Source of the DNA: an uncultured Prochlorococcus sp.
Lineage (GTDB): Bacteria > Cyanobacteriota > Cyanobacteriia > PCC-6307 > Cyanobiaceae
NCBI GenBank assembly: GCA_902583265.1
Contig: CACHVD010000005.1
Location: 1-64,000 of the forward strand
DNA length: 64,000 nt
Reading direction: 5' to 3'
The position numbers and the translations under genes were made by a program. The notes beneath the pieces are model-generated. The model saw only the letters and a list, made by a program, of their open reading frames with translations. It was not told where the DNA came from and ran no database searches. This document shows positions 19,562 through 28,644 of this stretch, in pieces. Position 1 is the first letter of the stretch. The number at the start of each line of letters is the position of its first letter.

Positions 19562-20263
19562 TTATTTAGCTAAAATTAGTATTCCCATTTGTCCCCAAAA
19601 AATAGTTCTATATTCAGCTTTTTTAAATCCAACTTTCTTAGCAATTTTTATAAGCTCATTTTTCTTTGGAAAATTTCTAATACTTTTTTCAATATATTCG
19701 TACTCTGGACTTAAATTAAAAAGTTGCGAAATGGGCACTACGATAAGTCTTAAATATAATTTCTGAAAAATATTAGATAAAGAATTTTTTGTTGAGTGAT
19801 TAAAATCCAGAACTCCTGCCCTTCCTTTATCCTTCAAAAGATAAAAAACTTTTTTTATTCCTTCTTCAATATTATTTAAGTTTCTTAGTCCATAGGACAT
19901 ACAAATCCCATCAAAATTTTTTGAATAACCATTCATTTCTAAAACATCTCTAATTTCCCACTTAATAAATTTATTTTTTTTTAGCTCTGATTTTTTCTTT
20001 GCAATATTTAGGATATCCTTGGCGCTGTCAATCCCAGTAATTGAACCCCTTGGACATACTCTCTCAGAAATTAGAAATGCTAAATCTCCAGTTCCACAGC
20101 ATAAATCAGCCCAATCTTCACCACTTAAAGGTTCCAATAAACTAACTAATTTTCTTTTCCATAATTTGTGCAGTCCAAAACTTAATAGATTATTTAGAAA
20201 ATCATATTTATAAGAAATTTTATTAAATATATTTCTGACTTCTATAGTTTTTTTAAATTTCAT
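19562..20263 (-). CDS. menG: Demethylphylloquinone methyltransferase (UbiE/MenG family)
   Basis: A 233-aa class I SAM methyltransferase carrying out the last step of phylloquinone (photosystem I cofactor) synthesis. Motif I is DLCCGTGDLAFLI near residue 54, motif Post-I is SITGIDSAKDIL near residue 74, and the UbiE signature is seen in YDFLNNLLSFGLHKLWKR near the N-terminus and GICMSYGLRNLNN near residue 119. The FNLSPEYEYIEKSIRNFP segment near residue 182 is a family hallmark. In a cyanobacterium the product is phylloquinone rather than ubiquinone, hence menG. Confidence 0.93.
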   Translation of the reverse strand: MKFKKTIEVRNIFNKISYKYDFLNNLLSFGLHKLWKRKLVSLLEPLSGEDWADLCCGTGDLAFLISERVCPRGSITGIDSAKDILNIAKKKSELKKNKFIKWEIRDVLEMNGYSKNFDGICMSYGLRNLNNIEEGIKKVFYLLKDKGRAGVLDFNHSTKNSLSNIFQKLYLRLIVVPISQLFNLSPEYEYIEKSIRNFPKKNELIKIAKKVGFKKAEYRTIFWGQMGILILAK

Positions 20264-20307
20264 TTTTAAATTTTAAAGTACTTTCTTTTTGAGATAAATT
20301 TAAATTT

Positions 20308-21078
20308 TTATTCATATGGTCTAATTGGAAGTTTTTTTTCAAGGAGGAAAGTTTTTATTTCTTGTAAAGAAAGCTTCTTATCATGAAGTAATGATGCTAA
20401 AAGTGCTGCTGATGCCCTGCCTTCTTTGAAAACATCATAGATGTCATCTAGAGAGCCTGCTCCTCCCGAAGCAATTACTGGGATGTTAACAATACTGGTA
20501 ACAGATTCTGTTAAATGCAAATCATATCCATTCTGAGTTCCATCACCATCCATTGAAGTTAGCAATATTTCCCCAGCGCCTAATTGCTCAACTTTTTTTG
20601 CCCAACTTAATACATCTATTCCAGTATTTTCTCGACCCCCTTTTACATATACCTCCCATTGATCAACTTCATTAACTTTTCTTCTAGCATCAATTGCTAT
20701 CACTATGCATTGAGAACCAAACTCTCTAGAACTTTTTGAAATCAAATCAGGATTTTTAACAGCAGAAGAATTCAAACTAACTTTATCCGCTCCTGCTCTT
20801 AAAAGATCATTAATAGAAGAAACAGAATCGATACCGCCACCGACTGTAAAAGGGATTTTTACTGATTTTGCCGTCCTAGAAACAAGATCAACTAATGTGT
20901 TTCTATTTTCCACGCTTGCTCTGATATCCAAAAATACTAATTCATCTGCACCTTCATCAGAATACCTACAAGCTAATTCCACAGGATCACCAGAGTCTCT
21001 CAAGTTAACAAAATTAATACCTTTCACTACTCTGCCATTGGCGACATCTAAACAAGGAATTAAACGAAGAGCAACCAT
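20308..21078 (-). CDS. hisF: Imidazole glycerol phosphate synthase subunit HisF
   Basis: The 256-aa TIM-barrel cyclase works with the glutaminase HisH in histidine and purine-precursor (AICAR) production. Catalytic Asp residues are in [16 protein letters not shown] near residue 11 and [10 protein letters not shown] near residue 130. Phosphate-binding segments are VGGGIDS near residue 81 and ASGGAG near residue 223. Length is normal. It diverges from the petP-like gene across 59 bp. Confidence 0.97.
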   Translation of the reverse strand: MVALRLIPCLDVANGRVVKGINFVNLRDSGDPVELACRYSDEGADELVFLDIRASVENRNTLVDLVSRTAKSVKIPFTVGGGIDSVSSINDLLRAGADKVSLNSSAVKNPDLISKSSREFGSQCIVIAIDARRKVNEVDQWEVYVKGGRENTGIDVLSWAKKVEQLGAGEILLTSMDGDGTQNGYDLHLTESVTSIVNIPVIASGGAGSLDDIYDVFKEGRASAALLASLLHDKKLSLQEIKTFLLEKKLPIRPYE

Positions 21079-21137
21079 TTTGTTAAAAATTGTCCAAATA
21101 CTGTTAGTCTTGCATAATAGCTTCCATTTTACCTCTT

Positions 21138-21362
21138 ATGGCTGAAACAAAATTATTACCCAAAATTGGTAGTAAAATCAAAATTAATATCAACAAAGTA
21201 AAAGATAGACTACCAGCGAAATTAATTGATCAAATATCCTCAAATCCCAAAGCCGTAATAACAGGCTATAAAATGACAGACGGCAGGAGTATTGGAATCA
21301 CCGCAAAATTTCAGAATGGCGAGCAAAACTGGTTTTTCCCAGAAGAAATTGAGAAAGGTTAG
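21138..21362 (+). CDS. petP: PetP-like cytochrome b6f subunit (DUF2862)
   Basis: This 74-aa soluble protein has the SH3-like layout of DUF2862: IGSKIKININKVKDRLPAKL followed by GYKMTDGRSIGITAKF and a C-terminal NWFFPEEIE. It closely follows the pattern of the small cyanobacterial protein PetP, which binds the cytosolic face of cytochrome b6f and affects linear electron flow. It lies 8 bp upstream of chlG and is probably co-transcribed. The call rests on remembered family sequence rather than a search. Confidence 0.75.
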   Translation: MAETKLLPKIGSKIKININKVKDRLPAKLIDQISSNPKAVITGYKMTDGRSIGITAKFQNGEQNWFFPEEIEKG

Positions 21363-21370
21363 AGAGCAAA

Positions 21371-22318
21371 GTGAATGATCCAAAACAACTATTAGGAATT
21401 AAGGGTGCCTCTGAAACATCAAGTATATGGAAACTCCGTATACAGTTAATGAAACCCATAACATGGATCCCTTTGATATGGGGAGTTATTTGTGGAGCAG
21501 CTGCAAGTGGGAATTTTGAATGGACATTTAAAAATGTTCTAGCTTCATTAGCGTGTATGTTGATGAGTGGACCACTTCTGGCTGGTTATACCCAAACCAT
21601 AAATGATTTTTTTGATAAAGAAATTGATGCAATTAATGAACCAAATAGACCAATTCCTTCTGGCAAAATTTCAATAAAAGATGTAAAAATACAAATTTGG
21701 GTGTTACTTATAGCGGGTTTAATAGTTGCTTTTCTATTAGATTTATATGCTAAGCACAGCTTCCCCTCCGTCTTACTTTTGGCATTAGGGGGTTCCTTTG
21801 TTAGTTATATATATTCTGCTCCACCACTCAAATTAAAACAGAATGGTTGGCTTGGAAATTATGCTTTAGGAGCATCTTATATAGCTTTACCTTGGTGGGC
21901 AGGACAAGCCTTGTTTGGGAAATTAACTATTGTGACGGCGATACTAACACTTGCTTATAGTCTCTCAGGACTTGGAATTGCTGTTATTAATGATTTTAAA
22001 AGTGTTGAAGGAGACTCAAAGCTAGGCTTAAATTCTCTACCAGTAGTATTTGGGATTAAAAATGCAAGTAGAATAAGTGCAGGACTGATTGACATTTTTC
22101 AATTGGCAATGGTAGTAGTATTAGTCATTATTGGTCAACATTTAGCCTCTGTAATTTTGGTTTTATTGGTAATTCCACAAATTACATTTCAAGATATGTG
22201 GTTACTAAGAGATCCTCTAAAGTTTGATGTTAAATATCAAGCAAGTGCCCAACCATTTCTTATAACTGGAATGTTAGTTACAGCTTTAGCGATAGGACAT
22301 AGTTTTTTAGTTGCTTAA
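21371..22318 (+). CDS. chlG: Chlorophyll synthase
   Basis: A UbiA-type prenyltransferase of 315 aa that esterifies chlorophyllide with phytyl (or geranylgeranyl) diphosphate, the final step of chlorophyll synthesis in the thylakoid or plasma membrane. The Asp-rich sites are QTINDFFDKEIDAINEPNRP near residue 76 and AVINDFKSVEGDSKLGLNSL near residue 203, both matching ChlG. Eight to nine hydrophobic helices are present. The start is GTG at 21371. In Prochlorococcus the substrates are divinyl chlorophyllides. It overlaps the PBP gene by 8 bp. Confidence 0.96.
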   Translation: MNDPKQLLGIKGASETSSIWKLRIQLMKPITWIPLIWGVICGAAASGNFEWTFKNVLASLACMLMSGPLLAGYTQTINDFFDKEIDAINEPNRPIPSGKISIKDVKIQIWVLLIAGLIVAFLLDLYAKHSFPSVLLLALGGSFVSYIYSAPPLKLKQNGWLGNYALGASYIALPWWAGQALFGKLTIVTAILTLAYSLSGLGIAVINDFKSVEGDSKLGLNSLPVVFGIKNASRISAGLIDIFQLAMVVVLVIIGQHLASVILVLLVIPQITFQDMWLLRDPLKFDVKYQASAQPFLITGMLVTALAIGHSFLVA

Positions 22319-24089
22319 GGTGCAAAAGATTAAATTCAAATCTTTTGTTTTAATAATTCCAATATTAATTTTTTCTGGAATATCTTTTTATTTCTTTAGT
22401 CTAATAGTAAGTACGTTAAAATTTGACGTATCTAAAAATAAAAAGTTTTGGGAAACCAAATATTCTTATGTAATATCATCTTCTGATAATAAGATACTAA
22501 GCAAATTAAGTCGCAAATTTGAAATAGATAATAGTTATCATAAAATTCCATTTTTTCTTAAACATTCTTTTATATCTTCGGAGGATAAAAGATTTTATAA
22601 ACATTATGGAATAGATTTAAAAAGTATTTCTCGTGCTCTTATACAAAATATTAGAAGTGGTTATGTTAAAGAGGGAGGAAGTACGATTACACAACAAGTT
22701 GCTAGATTACTTTTTCTAAATAATGATTTAAATTTTCAAAGAAAAATCAACGAAATATTTATATCACTCATACTTGAATTTAGATATAACAAAAATCAAA
22801 TTTTAAAATTATATTTAAATAATATTTATTTAGGATCAGGAGCATATGGGGTAGACGAGGCTGCCCAAGTTTATTTTGGAAAATTTATAGAAGAATTGAC
22901 ACTATCAGAGATCGCATTAATTGCAGGATTAGCTCCAGCTCCATCAATTTATTCACCTTATCAAAATTTAGAACTAGCTATTAAAAATAGAAATAAAGTT
23001 CTTGAATCAATGTATGTTGATGGATATATTTCTCTTGCAAATAAGAATAAGGCTATTAAAGAAAAAATAAAATTAAATTATCAAACAGCTGATAATTTTT
23101 TAGATGATAAATTACTAATAAACTTTATTCTTCAGGAAACAGATAAAAAAATTGGAAGTAAAAATGATTATAAGTTTTTAAGAATTAAATCTTCCATCAA
23201 CAAAGATTGGCAAGAAAAAGGTCAAAAAATATCAAGATACGCAGGGCCTGAAGAACTTGAATTTGGTCTGTTATCTATTGAATCAAACACAGGACTAATC
23301 AGGACAATGATAACCAGCAAAAATCCATCAATTAATGAATACAATAGAGTTATTTCATCTGTAAGACCTTTAGGTTCTACTTTTAAAATAATCCCTTATG
23401 CTGCTGCATTAATAGAAGGAATAAAATTAAGCGATAAATTTGAAGACTTACCAATATGCTGGGAAAGTTATTGCCCAAAAAATTTTTCAGAAGACTATAA
23501 AGGTTCAATATCTTTGATTGAATCATTTAAGATTTCTTCAAATGTCGTTCCAATATCAATCACAAAAAAAATCGGCTTAAAAAATATTATTAATTTGGCG
23601 AATTCATTTGGACTAGGTTATAAGCAAGAGTTTGAGGAATTCCCATCATTAGCTATTGGCGCCTATGGAGATAATCTTTTAAACATCACAAATGCATATT
23701 CTGCAATAAACAATAATGGGAAGATTCAAAACCCTGAAATCATAGAAAAAATAGAATCATATAAAAAACAACCTATTTGGGAACATAAATCTATTTCCAA
23801 GAAAATATTAGATTTAAAAATAAACAACAAAATAAATAAACTTCTTGAAAAATCTGTAAAAGAAGGGACTTCAAAAGCAGCCTCTATAAAAGGAAAGAAA
23901 ATTTATGGGAAAACAGGAACATCTGATGGAAATAAAGATCTCTGGTTTATTGGTTCTATTGATAACCTTACAACAGGGATCTGGATAGGTTACGACGATA
24001 ACAAGGAATCTGAATTGTCTAGTGGGAATGCAGCTTATTTATGGAAGAAGTTCATATCTGAAATTTATAAAATTCCAATTAAAAAATAA
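22311..24089 (+). CDS. Class A penicillin-binding protein
   Basis: The 592-aa bifunctional peptidoglycan synthase has an N-terminal signal anchor (about residues 13-33) and a GT51 glycosyltransferase domain with SSEDKRFYKHYGID (catalytic Glu, near residue 91) and EGGSTITQQVARLLFL. The transpeptidase domain shows SxxK in SVRPLGSTFK, SxN in SSNVVP and KTGTS (near residue 543). A TTG at 22311 inside the end of chlG or a GTG at 22320 could be the start. It is somewhat short for a PBP1 and lacks an extended C-terminal tail. Confidence 0.92.
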   Translation: MLKVQKIKFKSFVLIIPILIFSGISFYFFSLIVSTLKFDVSKNKKFWETKYSYVISSSDNKILSKLSRKFEIDNSYHKIPFFLKHSFISSEDKRFYKHYGIDLKSISRALIQNIRSGYVKEGGSTITQQVARLLFLNNDLNFQRKINEIFISLILEFRYNKNQILKLYLNNIYLGSGAYGVDEAAQVYFGKFIEELTLSEIALIAGLAPAPSIYSPYQNLELAIKNRNKVLESMYVDGYISLANKNKAIKEKIKLNYQTADNFLDDKLLINFILQETDKKIGSKNDYKFLRIKSSINKDWQEKGQKISRYAGPEELEFGLLSIESNTGLIRTMITSKNPSINEYNRVISSVRPLGSTFKIIPYAAALIEGIKLSDKFEDLPICWESYCPKNFSEDYKGSISLIESFKISSNVVPISITKKIGLKNIINLANSFGLGYKQEFEEFPSLAIGAYGDNLLNITNAYSAINNNGKIQNPEIIEKIESYKKQPIWEHKSISKKILDLKINNKINKLLEKSVKEGTSKAASIKGKKIYGKTGTSDGNKDLWFIGSIDNLTTGIWIGYDDNKESELSSGNAAYLWKKFISEIYKIPIKK

Positions 24090-24098
24090 ATTATATTT

Positions 24099-25415
24099 TT
24101 AAGATTTATAAGAAATTATTGCAGAATAAAATCCATCACCAGGATAATCCAAGCTAGGTAAAATTTGCTTTTGGCTAACCAATTTTAAAGTTTTGTTTTT
24201 TTCAATAAATCGTTCAATTAATAGATTATTTTCATCGGGACAAATAGTACAAGTTGAATAAACTAAAGTGCCATCTTTTTTCAAAAGAGGGAAAATACTC
24301 TCCAAAAGTTTTTCCTGTAATAAAGTTAATGATTTTATTTTTTCTTTACTTAAAGACCATCTAGAATCTGGATTCCTGGAAAGAGTTCCAATTCCTGAAC
24401 ATGGAGCATCTATTAAAATCTTATCAAAATAAGATATAAACTTAGGATTTAATTCAATCAAACTCGTAGCATCAGCCTTAAGGGTATTAACAGATTTCAA
24501 ATTTAATCTTTCTAAATTTGATTGCAGTATTTTCAATCTTTTTGCTGATCTATCTACGGCAATGATTTCAGCACTATCATTTGTTAATTCTGCAAGGTGG
24601 GTAGACTTACTTCCTGGAGCTGCACAAGCATCTAAAATCTTTTCACCTTCTTTTGGATTTAAGAGAGGTGCTATCCACTGAGAAGATCTATCTTGAATTG
24701 TCCAAAGTCCATCACTATATCCTGGTAAATTTTTTATGGATCTTGTATTAGATTTTAAAGTAATTCCATTATGTAAATCATTAATAATTTCAGCATCAAT
24801 ATTATTTTCATAAAGTACTTTCAAAAAGTTATCTAAATTAGTTTTTAATTGGTTAATTCTCAAATCAATTGATGGTTTTTTATTAAATGCCTTAATGATA
24901 TTTTCACCCTCGCTATTGCCTACCCATTTATAAAGATCCTTCACAAGCCATAATGGGAATGATTCAAGATATGAAATTCTTTCTTTTCTATTAGAAGATA
25001 CTTCAGGAAAGATTTTTTGTTCTAATTTTCTTGATGCATTTCTCAATATCGCATTTACAGTTCCCGCTAAACCATTTAAATCTGTTTTTTTAGCAACTTC
25101 TACAGTGGTAGAAATAGCGGCAGGAAATGGGATTTTATCCATTTTCAATAGTTGATACAAACCGATATGTAGAAGCCATCTTAACTTTGGAGGCTGCTTT
25201 TTATGAGTAATTTTTGATATATGATCCATCCAAAGATCAAGAAATTTTCTATACCTTATGCATCCAAAAGATAATTCCGTAATAAAAGCTATATCAAGAG
25301 AATTAAATTGATAATTTTTTAAAACCTTTTCAAGAGCATGATCAGAAAAATCACCAGAACTAACTTTTAATAAAATTTCCCAAGCTGCCTTTCTTTGTAA
25401 ATATCCTAAGCTCAA
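24099..25415 (-). CDS. rsmB: 16S rRNA (cytosine-967-C5)-methyltransferase
   Basis: This 438-aa protein has an N-terminal NusB-like RNA-binding domain (residues about 1-145, with ISTTVEVAKK and GTVNAILRNASRK) and a C-terminal Rossmann methyltransferase. Motif I is DACAAPGSKSTHLAEL, the catalytic-cysteine motif IV is DAPCSGIGTLSRNPD and motif VI YSTCTICPDEN carries the release cysteine, both as required for m5C chemistry. Length is standard for RsmB/Sun. It converges with the PBP gene across 9 bp. Confidence 0.95.
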   Translation of the reverse strand: MSLGYLQRKAAWEILLKVSSGDFSDHALEKVLKNYQFNSLDIAFITELSFGCIRYRKFLDLWMDHISKITHKKQPPKLRWLLHIGLYQLLKMDKIPFPAAISTTVEVAKKTDLNGLAGTVNAILRNASRKLEQKIFPEVSSNRKERISYLESFPLWLVKDLYKWVGNSEGENIIKAFNKKPSIDLRINQLKTNLDNFLKVLYENNIDAEIINDLHNGITLKSNTRSIKNLPGYSDGLWTIQDRSSQWIAPLLNPKEGEKILDACAAPGSKSTHLAELTNDSAEIIAVDRSAKRLKILQSNLERLNLKSVNTLKADATSLIELNPKFISYFDKILIDAPCSGIGTLSRNPDSRWSLSKEKIKSLTLLQEKLLESIFPLLKKDGTLVYSTCTICPDENNLLIERFIEKNKTLKLVSQKQILPSLDYPGDGFYSAIISYKS

Positions 25416-25467
25416 AATATAATTAAATTTTTAAAGATAACTTTAATATACAAAAAAATTCAAAAAT

Positions 25468-25611
25468 TTAAACTACTTTTTCAGTTGCAGAATTAAACCA
25501 AATAAAACCTAAAATAGAAATAAGTGAAAGATTAAATCCTAAAAAAAGAAAGATATTTAAAGAATGGATTCTTTCCCGAAAAAATATTTTTTTTTCTTTG
25601 TGATACTTCAT
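25468..25611 (-). CDS. Small single-TM protein, unannotated ORF (47 aa)
   Basis: This ORF is missing from the track because of its size. It runs from ATG at 25611 to TAA and reads MKYHKEKKIFFRERIHSL followed by one strong TM helix (about residues 19-39, NIFLFLGFNLSLISILGFIWF) and a short NSATEKVV tail. The basic N-terminus suggests an N-in orientation. I recognise no family. It occupies part of the 499-bp gap between rsmB and the photolyase. Coding status rests on the clean start, TM pattern and fit to the gap. Confidence 0.5.
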   Translation of the reverse strand: MKYHKEKKIFFRERIHSLNIFLFLGFNLSLISILGFIWFNSATEKVV

Positions 25612-25630
25612 TATTAAAATAAAATGTTAT

Positions 25631-25810
25631 TCAGGATTTCAAACGGCAACCAATATTGATAGATCCTGCATCAAGCATTCTGCCTAATTTAATTGCTATG
25701 GATTCCTCCAACCTAGTGAAATTAGATTGATGGGTAGTTATCCAATCTAATTCAGAAAAGGTAATAATTCCCGTCGAATTACTTTTTAAAAAAAGTGTTC
25801 CAATTTCCAT
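25631..25810 (-). CDS. Small conserved-looking protein, unannotated ORF (59 aa)
   Basis: A 60-codon frame from ATG at 25810 to TGA reads MEIGTLFLKSNSTGIITFSE, then LDWITTHQSNFTRLEESIAI and KLGRMLDAGSINIGCRL. The mix of hydrophobic and charged residues and the amphipathic segment around residues 30-45 look like real coding sequence. It resembles short picocyanobacterial hypothetical proteins I have seen, but I cannot name a domain. It lies 19 bp upstream of the 47-aa TM ORF on the same strand, so the two may form a small operon. Confidence 0.55.
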   Translation of the reverse strand: MEIGTLFLKSNSTGIITFSELDWITTHQSNFTRLEESIAIKLGRMLDAGSINIGCRLKS

Positions 25811-25914
25811 TAGAAAATTTTACTTTACCCAAATTAACATCCGTACTTAATAATTCTTTATAACATAATATTCTTTTAATTTTTCAAAGACAACTGTGGG
25901 TTATTACTCTTGAT

Positions 25915-27405
25915 TTATTGAATATCTCTTAAAAATTTATCGGCCGTTTTTAAGTGATTATTTAATTTTTCCTCTGACATTTTATCGAGATTTCTCGTTA
26001 ACATTGCCAGACGATATTGCTTTCTAAAAAAGCTTTCATTATCTTTAATAAATTTCCAAAATAAGCCATCCCATATTTCACACCATTGGCCACTTTTAAA
26101 ATTAGACATTTTTTTTACATAATTAGAGCTTGATATATATGGCTTTGTTGAAAAGATACCACCATCACTAAACTGACTCATTCCGTAAACATTTGGAACC
26201 ATAACCCAATCATAGGAATCAATAAACATTTCCATAAACCATTTATAAACTTGGTTGGGGTGAATTCTACATAGAAGCATAAAGTTGCCAACAATCATTA
26301 GCCGCTCAATATGATGACAATAACCAAATTTAATAATATTTTTTATAACAACGTCTACTGGTTCAATTCCTGTATTTCCTCGATAAAAAGATTTTGGAAT
26401 TGGTTTATCTTCAAAATTCCAAAAATTACTATTTCGCATCTTTGTTCCGTACTTTTTATAGACGAGGCAAATAAATTCTCTCCATCCAATAATTTGACGA
26501 ATAAAGCCCTCTAAAGAGTTAATAGGAACATTATTATTTTTTGCAAAAATTAATGCTTTATTTACTACTACATCTGGGGTTAATAAGCCGCTATTTAAAA
26601 GAGGAGAAAGTAAACTGTGCCATAAAAAAGAATTTTCTTTAGCAATTGCATCCTCATAATCTCCAAATAAGAAAAATCTATTTTTAAAAAAATCATTTAA
26701 CCATTCATCTGCCTCTTCAAAATTAGTTGGATATAAAAAGTTATTACTTTCTCCAATAAACTCAATATCAAAATTGGCTAATGACCTTTCTGCATTAACT
26801 ACAAATTTATTTTTTTGTAATTTAGGTGTATCGGGTATATTTATTTGTTTTGGTAATTTTTTTCTGTTCATTTCATCGAAACTCCATTTACCACCTTCAG
26901 GTGTATCATCAGGATTAACTAATATCTTTTGGCTCTTTCTTTGATTCTCATAAAATCTCCCCATAAGCGGTTTTTTTGCATTTGATGCAAATAAATCTTT
27001 TAAATCTTTACTGCTCATAAACATAGGAGAAGGCAAAATATTTAAAGCTAAATTATTACTTTCAACAAAATTATTAATCCTCTTCATTATTAAAAAATCA
27101 TGAGGGTCAATGAGATTTATTTTCTGATATTTATCTTTAATAAATTCCGATAAGTAATCAACTGTAGAAACATTATTCTTGTTTTCGATATATAAAACTT
27201 TAAAGCCAGATATTTCTAAATAATTTTTATAAGCGAGCATAGATGCTCTATGAAAAACTAACTTATTTTTATGGTTAGTTAATTTATGAAATTTATCATT
27301 TCCAAAAAATAATGAGTCTTCCAAGATCAAAACTTCACAATTTATTTTTAAAATTGGGCTTTCTCTAAAAAGTTGATTCGGGAAAATAATTGATACTTGT
27401 TTCAT
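25915..27405 (-). CDS. FeS-BCP-type photolyase/cryptochrome lacking cluster cysteines
   Basis: The 496-aa protein belongs to the deoxyribodipyrimidine photolyase-related family (bacterial (6-4) photolyases such as Agrobacterium PhrB). The N-terminal antenna Rossmann domain starts [15 protein letters not shown]. The FAD/DNA-binding helical domain includes [27 protein letters not shown] with the active-site His pair and [16 protein letters not shown]. The cluster positions are unusual: the Cys normally about 15 residues before HHxxRLM is Pro (TGIEPVDVV), and the CxxC...CPF segment after SGNY..xMS is [14 protein letters not shown], with no CxxC. It overlaps the DUF2256 gene by 4 bp (ATGA). Confidence 0.9.
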   Translation of the reverse strand: MKQVSIIFPNQLFRESPILKINCEVLILEDSLFFGNDKFHKLTNHKNKLVFHRASMLAYKNYLEISGFKVLYIENKNNVSTVDYLSEFIKDKYQKINLIDPHDFLIMKRINNFVESNNLALNILPSPMFMSSKDLKDLFASNAKKPLMGRFYENQRKSQKILVNPDDTPEGGKWSFDEMNRKKLPKQINIPDTPKLQKNKFVVNAERSLANFDIEFIGESNNFLYPTNFEEADEWLNDFFKNRFFLFGDYEDAIAKENSFLWHSLLSPLLNSGLLTPDVVVNKALIFAKNNNVPINSLEGFIRQIIGWREFICLVYKKYGTKMRNSNFWNFEDKPIPKSFYRGNTGIEPVDVVIKNIIKFGYCHHIERLMIVGNFMLLCRIHPNQVYKWFMEMFIDSYDWVMVPNVYGMSQFSDGGIFSTKPYISSSNYVKKMSNFKSGQWCEIWDGLFWKFIKDNESFFRKQYRLAMLTRNLDKMSEEKLNNHLKTADKFLRDIQ

Positions 27406-27533
27406 CTTTGCGACTTCCTGTTACTGCATCTTTTTGAACAGTAGATAACATCATCCCAACAGTTTTTCCATTTTTTACGCCACCCAAACGGCCTATTGCA
27501 AACAGGACAAGTTTTAGTAGAAAGATTTTTCAA
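27402..27533 (-). CDS. DUF2256 small zinc-ribbon protein
   Basis: A 43-aa ORF not in the track starts at TTG 27533 and ends in a TGA that overlaps the photolyase ATG by 4 bp. The sequence [20 protein letters not shown] followed by [14 protein letters not shown] has the CPxCxRPFxWRKKW and YCSxRC pattern of DUF2256, a tiny protein with two cysteine pairs suited to zinc binding. The family is repeatedly found beside photolyase/cryptochrome genes. Its role is unknown. Overlap coupling suggests that its synthesis is linked to that of the photolyase. Confidence 0.85.
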   Translation of the reverse strand: MKNLSTKTCPVCNRPFGWRKKWKNCWDDVIYCSKRCSNRKSQR

Positions 27534-27536
27534 AAT

Positions 27537-27773
27537 TTATAATTTTCTTTTATGAGTAGATTTAAATCTAGTTGAATCTTTAAGGGCCATATGTTTTGTA
27601 TTTCTTCCCGAAACTCTCTTTCTCCAGACTTTGAAAGATTTGGGTTTAAGATTTTGACGCATAATTTTTATCGCATCTTCCTCTTTTAAACCAAATTGAT
27701 ACTCGATAGCTTCAAAGGGTGTTCTATCTTCCCAACACATTTCTATTATTCTGTCTATATCGATACTTTCCAT
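27537..27773 (-). CDS. TIGR03643 (DUF2805) family protein
   Basis: This 78-aa basic protein matches the TIGR03643/DUF2805 pattern: DRIIEMCWEDRTPFEAIEYQ, then FGLKEEDAIKIMR and LKPKSFKVWRKRVSGRNTKH. The first half looks like a helix-turn-helix-type helical unit, the second is basic and could touch nucleic acid. The family commonly accompanies photolyase-related genes, as here (DUF2256 begins 4 bp downstream). No biochemical role is known to me. Confidence 0.8.
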   Translation of the reverse strand: MESIDIDRIIEMCWEDRTPFEAIEYQFGLKEEDAIKIMRQNLKPKSFKVWRKRVSGRNTKHMALKDSTRFKSTHKRKL

Positions 27774-27775
27774 AT

Positions 27776-28180
27776 TTATTGCTCACATTGTGAGGTACAA
27801 AGTTTTTCAATATCGGATCTACCTGTAATTTGAAGTCTATATTTTGCCCAATATCTGTAAACCAATCTCAATAATGGAGATAAGAGCTTAATCTTCAAGG
27901 GAAAATAAACCCAACCTAAACCAATTAATTCATAAGAATATGCAAGTACATCTAGTCCCCTAATAATTACACCATTTTCAAGAATCCCATGCAGGTTTGA
28001 CATAGCTTCTGAATATGAGATGTCATTAAAAAGACTTTTATCATAATCCTTTCTATTAATATCTATAAATGCAATTTGATTTAACGTATCTCTTTTTTTA
28101 AGAAAATTTGTTTCTCTCAAACAAAGTGGACACCCACCATCGAATAAAAATGTTAATTTATTTTTCATATTTTTATTCAA
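27776..28180 (-). CDS. DCC-family thiol-disulfide oxidoreductase (DUF393)
   Basis: The 134-aa thioredoxin-like protein has the signature FLFDGGCPLCLRE (DxxCxxC, near residue 11) and a second conserved region LHGILENGVIIRGLDVL near residue 66. The DCC family is predicted to act as thiol-disulfide oxidoreductases, with little direct evidence. A start at Met5 (MKNKLTF) is equally plausible. It heads the minus-strand run DCC - TIGR03643 - DUF2256 - photolyase, separated from TIGR03643 by 2 bp, so all four are probably one transcript. Confidence 0.82.
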   Translation of the reverse strand: MNKNMKNKLTFLFDGGCPLCLRETNFLKKRDTLNQIAFIDINRKDYDKSLFNDISYSEAMSNLHGILENGVIIRGLDVLAYSYELIGLGWVYFPLKIKLLSPLLRLVYRYWAKYRLQITGRSDIEKLCTSQCEQ

Positions 28181-28286
28181 ATATAGAAATTAAATAACTT
28201 TTTTGTGGAATAAAAAATTTTTTTTAGAATACAAACTTTATAAAGCCTTAATAATTGCCAGTTCTAATTTAGTGAAATTACATTAT

Positions 28287-28328
28287 CTTATTAATTAATA
28301 AGCCATTGATTAAGGGATACATCAATGG
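28287..28328. other. Two adjacent inverted repeats in an intergenic gap
   Basis: The perfect 16-bp palindrome CTTATTAATTAATAAG (28287-28302) abuts a hairpin CCATTGAT / ATCAATGG (28303-28310 and 28321-28328, 10-base loop). They lie at the 3' end of the 67-aa gene and may act as a weak terminator or transcript-stability element. There is no long U run. Confidence 0.35.
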
Positions 28329-28345
28329 TTTAAAACTATTTATGA

Positions 28346-28549
28346 TCAGTCATCTAGAAGATGAACTCCTTCTCCTACGTCAGGGGTAAAATTACAATAT
28401 TTTTCAAAAATAAGTCCAACACCTCTCATTTTTTCTCCTAATTCATCGTTAAATTTATTCCATTCTTCCGATTCACGATCAGGTAAATCCCACCCTTGTT
28501 TTTCTACCATACTTGTTATTACTGTATAGTCCCATTCTATGTATGCCAT
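28346..28549 (-). CDS. Small conserved cyanobacterial protein of unknown function
   Basis: This 67-aa acidic protein reads MAYIEWDYTVITSMVEKQGW, then EWNKFNDELGEKMRGVGLIFE and ends DVGEGVHLLDD. It has no signal or TM segment and a good ATG start. I do not recognise a named domain. The WDY...W...F aromatic spacing suggests a small folded protein. It is flanked by a palindrome-rich stretch downstream (28287-28328) and diverges from the TrmH-type gene. Confidence 0.65.
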   Translation of the reverse strand: MAYIEWDYTVITSMVEKQGWDLPDRESEEWNKFNDELGEKMRGVGLIFEKYCNFTPDVGEGVHLLDD

Positions 28550-28644
28550 TGAGTTAATTTAAACTACCAAAATATTATAAACCAAGAGATTTAATAGGTA
28601 ATCAATATTTTTTGAATATAATTTAAAAGTGTGAAAAATTATAA

